Positions 60,196 to 64,000 of a DNA stretch of 64,000 nucleotides are shown here, piece after piece. A program made the position numbers and the translations under genes. The notes under the pieces were generated by a model. It ran no database searches. It was given only the letters and a program-made list of their open reading frames with translations, and was not told the origin of the DNA. Within the stretch, counting starts at the first letter, position 1. The number at the start of each line of letters is the position of its first letter. The stretch comes from Hymenochaete sp. R1 (lineage: Eukaryota; Basidiomycota; Agaricomycetes; Hymenochaetales; Hymenochaetaceae), in contig JAFREE010000023.1 of NCBI GenBank assembly GCA_019400425.1, positions 62,001 through 126,000 on the forward strand. Reading direction: 5' to 3'.

Positions 60196-63100
60196 TCACT
60201 GATTACTCGCAACCCTAACCATCCCCGCCCCGCCCCCCGGCCCACCCCCCGCCCCAGCAGGCTTCACCGCAGGCCTCGAAAAATCAATCGAGTCATAGCT
60301 CGGCGGGGCGAACTCGTCCCCATCGCCTCCCATCCCGTCGCCGCCCTCACGGAACCCCTCACGGAACCCCTCCAACGCGTCCATCCCCATGTGCATCCCC
60401 ATCCCCATGTCGACGTCCTCCTCCTCGAGCGGAGGCGGCTGGCCGTAGATGGAGATCGAGGGTCGGAGGTGGTGTGGCGTGGGCGTGGGCGTGTATGCTG
60501 AGCTTGACGTGTATGAGGAGGAGGTGGAGGAGGAGGCGATGGATTCGCGCGGTCTCTGTCTCTGTCTGGGGTGAGAGCGAGGGTGCGAGGAGGCGTCGGG
60601 TGGCGACGCGGGAACGGCCTGGAGAGACTCGTTCCGCGGTGGAGGACCCTTGTACATCGACATTCGGTGTTGGAGTCTGCTCCCGCCGTTCGTATTCGTA
60701 TTCGTATTCGTATTTGTGTTGGTGTTATTGGTATACGCGCGCTCGCCCTCCCCACCACCAGCGATCACATCCCCATCCATCTCGCTCCCTCCCATTCCCC
60801 CTCCCACACCCGCGCCCGAACTCGCCTCAGCGATCAACCCAAGCGCCGACGCCGACGTCGACATCGACATCGGCACGTTCGACTCGCCGCCATCCGACCA
60901 GGGCGACATGAGCGTCGAGTCAGAGTACGTCCGCTGTCTCTGTCCCTGTCCCTGTCCTTGTCCCTGTCCATCCACGTCACCACCTTGCTGCGACGGCGGC
61001 ACTAACGACTGCGCACCCGGCCCGAACCCAAACCCAGTCTGCATAGGCGAAACAGGGGGCCGCCCAGACGCAGACGGCGACGGAGACGGCGTCCTCCTCC
61101 CATACCCCCCACCCCCACCCGACACCGACCCCTCCCCAAACTCCCCCACAGGCGCCAACCTCGCCGACTGACTCTGCGCGAAGCGCTGCATAAGCTCCGG
61201 CGGGATGTTCGGTACGGGCGGGATCCCCGCGCCCAGGCCGCCTGTAGGGATGATAGGCAACGGCCGGCGGCGCGAGGAGGAGGCGGTCGTGTTGGTGGAG
61301 GCGACGGAGTAGATCGATCCTGGGCCTCCTCGACCGCGGCCGCGGCCCAAGGCGACGGTGGGTTGGTATGGCCTGTCGGGCTCTGAGCGCGCATCTGTGC
61401 TTCGGTTCCTTCCGTGCCCCCCGCCGCCTTGTGGGATCGTCTCGCTCTTGGTGGTGGTAATGACAGACGCCCCCACCCCCGGCGGTGTCGCCGTCGTCGT
61501 AGCGTCCAGAGCAGAGAACACGGACCTGCCGAACTCGCTCGTAGGCGACGACCCCCCATCCAGAAGCGACGGCGCCGAATACGGGTGCGACGACGCCTGG
61601 CCCGAGAACGACGTGAAGAACGAAGGCGGGTGCGAGCCCGTGCCCGTCGACGGCGAGCTCAGATCCAACGACTGTCTATCCCGCATCCTCGGCGTGTCCA
61701 CCGCATCCTCGGGGCTCACGCTCCTGTTATCCGAGTACACCGACTCTTCCTCCGCCGCCATCGCGATATCCACCATGCTCGCTGACGAGGACGCTGTCGG
61801 GCTCCCCGTTCGCGCGGGTACGGGCAGCTCGTCCTTCGCTGCGACGCTCACGACGTGGTGTCGCCACTGCTGGATCAAGTCCGCCGACGCCTTCACTTCT
61901 TTCTGCGCAGGCGCCGAGCTGCTGCCCCCACCGCCGTGTCCCCCGCTCCCGCTCGGGTTCCCTGCGTTCAGCCATTCGTACTTGTCCGCTGTGACGAGCA
62001 TCGCTGAGATGATGAGGTAGTCGAGGAGCATCACAGGCACCCCGCGGTGCTCGCGCTGCGGACGCGTGGGGTCGGGTTCGTAGCACGCATCATAGATCCT
62101 GATCCTCGGCGGTGCGGAAAGGATAGCAGGCTCCAGCGTGGCCACCACCGCCTTCTCCTTCCCTCTCGTCACGGTCAGCTAATGAACGGGTCGGTTCGGT
62201 CCGAAAAACGGTCGTGGTCGTGAATGAGCGGCCAAAAAAAAAGTGAATTTTTTGAAGCGTGCAAAACAAGCAAGGTAGCGTCAGTTCCTCGCACAGAAAC
62301 ACAAGAAGAAAAAATAGGAAACAAAAGGAGCGCCCAAAGCTAAGACTCCGATGAAACCGCACGTACTGTATACAGATTCGGGGTCCGCTTCCATTTGAAT
62401 GCATGAGGGAAATGAGGGATGCTGAACTGTTTAGCACTGGAGAGGGGTCGCAGAGTGTAAGTTGATGCACACACGAACAGAAATAACAAGGGGAAAGGGG
62501 GGGGAGGGGGCGATATTGAATGAGATGAGGAACGAATGCGGATGAAATGAAATCCATGTTGAGCCCGAAAGGGAGTGAGTTATGCGGGGCCACGCGCGCA
62601 GACGGCGGGTACGGCGAAAGAGCCCAAGCGCGCACGCAGCCCAAGCGCAGCACCGCACAAGAGAACGCGAAAGAAAAATAACAACAATAGGGTGAAGGAG
62701 CTCTACTCACCTCGAGAACGCACTGCGCTTGATAAAGTCGCTGAGGTTGAATTTACGACCCCCAGCCATATGTATAGAGGTATCATTAAGAATGCCCAGC
62801 GTCCTATCGACGGCGGACTCGTAGGTCCAATGGATGGAAGCGACGTGTACGATGCCTCTGTCGTGTTCGTGCCTGCAGATGTTGGTGCGCTGGTTGCGAG
62901 TGTCGATGATGTAGAGTTTGTCGCCATTGTCTGTTATGGCCGTGTCGAGAAAGGATGTGTTTTGCAAGAGGAGGGTGATGAGGGGCTCGATGGACGGCAT
63001 TGGCGATAGATTTGTGACGGATTTTGAGCGCATGGACGAGGCGAGAGTGCCTGTTTCGCCAGCGTCTTTTGTTGGTGCGAGAGAGGAAGGAGGGAAGGAA

Positions 63101-63387
63101 GAGGAGGGATGGGAGGAAGAGTCTGCGAGGACGTTGCGTAAGGAAGATTTTTGTTTTGAGCGAGAGAAGCCGGAAGTGAAAGCGGATACGGTGCTTGCGA
63201 TGCTACGACGTCTTGCGACGGAGTCAGTAGGGGAAGCAGAGGGGGAAGCGGATGGGGAGGAAGAGGAAGCAGGGGAAGTGGGTGAAGCCAGCTGATCGGA
63301 GTCTTGGGAGGGAGTGGGTGAGAGGAGGGAAGAGACGGGATAAGGCTGAGGCTGAGTGGAAGGGGAGTGTTTGGATTGTTTCCACAT
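60196..63387 (-). CDS. DUF6593-like domain protein with long disordered tail
   Basis: Three exons (63387-62711, 62421-62367, 62178-60196) give 904 residues with matching phases. After a Ser/Pro-rich N-terminus of about 130 residues comes a beta-rich domain of about 150 residues. It reads YIIDTRNQRTNICRHEHD, VHVASIHWTYES, HMAGGRKFNLSDFI, HAFKWKRTPNLYTL and VVATLEPAI. This layout resembles the DUF6593 family of basidiomycetes (a strand with an IW motif, then a GGRKF-like motif, then a WKR motif), assigned by pattern only. A final helix-like block (VPVMLLDYLIISAMLVTADK) ends the domain. The remaining roughly 600 residues are disordered, with Gly/Gln runs (GQGQGQ near 60960) and an Asn/Thr repeat near 60.7 kb. 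Function is unknown. Confidence 0.75.
60689..60725. repeat. ATTCGT hexanucleotide repeat inside a coding region
   Basis: Imperfect ATTCGT/ATTTGT copies code, on the minus strand, for alternating Asn-Thr in the disordered tail of the DUF6593-like protein. Confidence 0.85.
60934..60970. repeat. TGTCCC hexanucleotide repeat inside a coding region
   Basis: Imperfect copies of a six-base unit code, on the minus strand, for alternating Gly-Gln in the disordered tail of the same protein. Confidence 0.85.
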
Positions 63388-64000
63388 GTTAAGAGAGAGA
63401 GGGTGGAGGGAAACAAGGGCCGACGACGGACAGAGAGGGATATGATGAGAGGAGAGGAGAGAGAGAGTCAGTACCAGTGAGTAGCAGACAGTTGAGTTGA
63501 GTAAGGTAGGGTTAGAATAGCAGAGAGTAGACGGTGGCTTCTAAAAGAACTTCCATATCTCGACAGCCCATATCTCCGTCTCTCCTCCGTCTCCGTCTCT
63601 CTTTCTTTGAATCCCTCGCGTTTCATTTCATTTCGTTTCACAGTACTCCATTCTACTCATATCCCAGTACTAATCCTAATAACAGCAACACTCTCATCCA
63701 CCCACCTCATCCATCCACTAGTACTACCCCCCATCACTCTCCTCTCGGATTTACCATCCATCATGGAACGATCCACGATCCACAGGGACACTCTCGCCTA
63801 CTTCGGCCCTCTCATCCGTTCCCCTCTTCACCCTTTACCTCTTATTTCGCCCTCTCAACCTCAGCTCAACTCAGCACCCCGTCCGACTCCCCGCACACAC
63901 TCACAAAACAAAAATAAATAAAACATAAAACATATCCTTCCGTGTTTCCATCCGCCTCGCTCGTCTCGTCTCGTCCCGTCCCCCTCAACCCGAAAAAAAA
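63388..64000. other. Upstream region of the DUF6593-like gene, window edge
   Basis: CT-rich sequence on the plus strand with no convincing gene. A 53-codon plus-strand frame with an ATG at 63764 is low complexity and rejected. The window ends in a run of A. Confidence 0.5.

Noticed and set aside
60474..62020. Several plus-strand frames of 120-220 codons
   Set aside because: They run antisense to the disordered tail of the DUF6593-like gene, whose GC-rich repeats keep other frames open by chance.
63764..63925. Short plus-strand frame (MERSTIHRDTLAYF)
   Set aside because: About 53 codons of Pro/Ser/Thr with no family; it sits in the CT-rich upstream region of the minus-strand gene.

Overview
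The window is nuclear DNA of a filamentous basidiomycete, most likely a mushroom-forming Agaricomycete. The signs are many short introns (about 45-70 bases, GT...AG), proteins with long disordered tails rich in Ser, Pro and Gln, CT-rich leaders, and fungal families such as PRM1, Zn2Cys6 regulators, NSE4 and UTP25. There are no operons, CRISPR arrays, rRNA genes or convincing tRNAs. The species cannot be named from sequence alone. All gene models were built by hand from reading frames, splice sites and family knowledge; where every exon was traced, the coding length is an exact multiple of three.

Left part (1-15.1 kb): the 3' portion of the cell-fusion membrane protein PRM1 (+, cut by the window edge), a doubtful small multi-exon gene (-), an MMTAG2-like nuclear protein (+), about 4 kb without a gene, then a 14-exon Zn2Cys6 transcription factor (-). 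Upstream of the factor lie about 8 kb with no convincing gene (15.1-23.2 kb), rich in pyrimidine tracts and homopolymers.

Middle (23-43 kb): a tightly packed run on the minus strand. It holds a CLC chloride channel/exchanger, two doubtful small genes, a four-helix-like membrane protein, the ribosome-biogenesis factor UTP25, DNA topoisomerase III with an elaborate zinc-finger tail, the deadenylase CCR4 and mevalonate diphosphate decarboxylase.

Right part (43-64 kb): an uncharacterised gene (+), the SMC5/6 subunit NSE4 (+), a protein with a Zn2Cys6-like cluster (+), a NIMA-type kinase (+), an RNA-associated-like protein (-), an aldo/keto reductase (+), proteasome subunit alpha-3 (-, with a run of microexons) and a protein with a DUF6593-like fold and a long disordered tail (-).

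Most genes are housekeeping (genome maintenance, mRNA decay, sterol synthesis, protein turnover) and show no sign of a shared pathway. I see no clear new system. The best points for a second look are the topoisomerase III tail, built from phase-matched exons that each carry a zinc knuckle; a possible non-AUG mitochondrial leader on the same gene; the proteasome microexons; the large gene-free flank of the transcription factor; and several unrecognised small genes.
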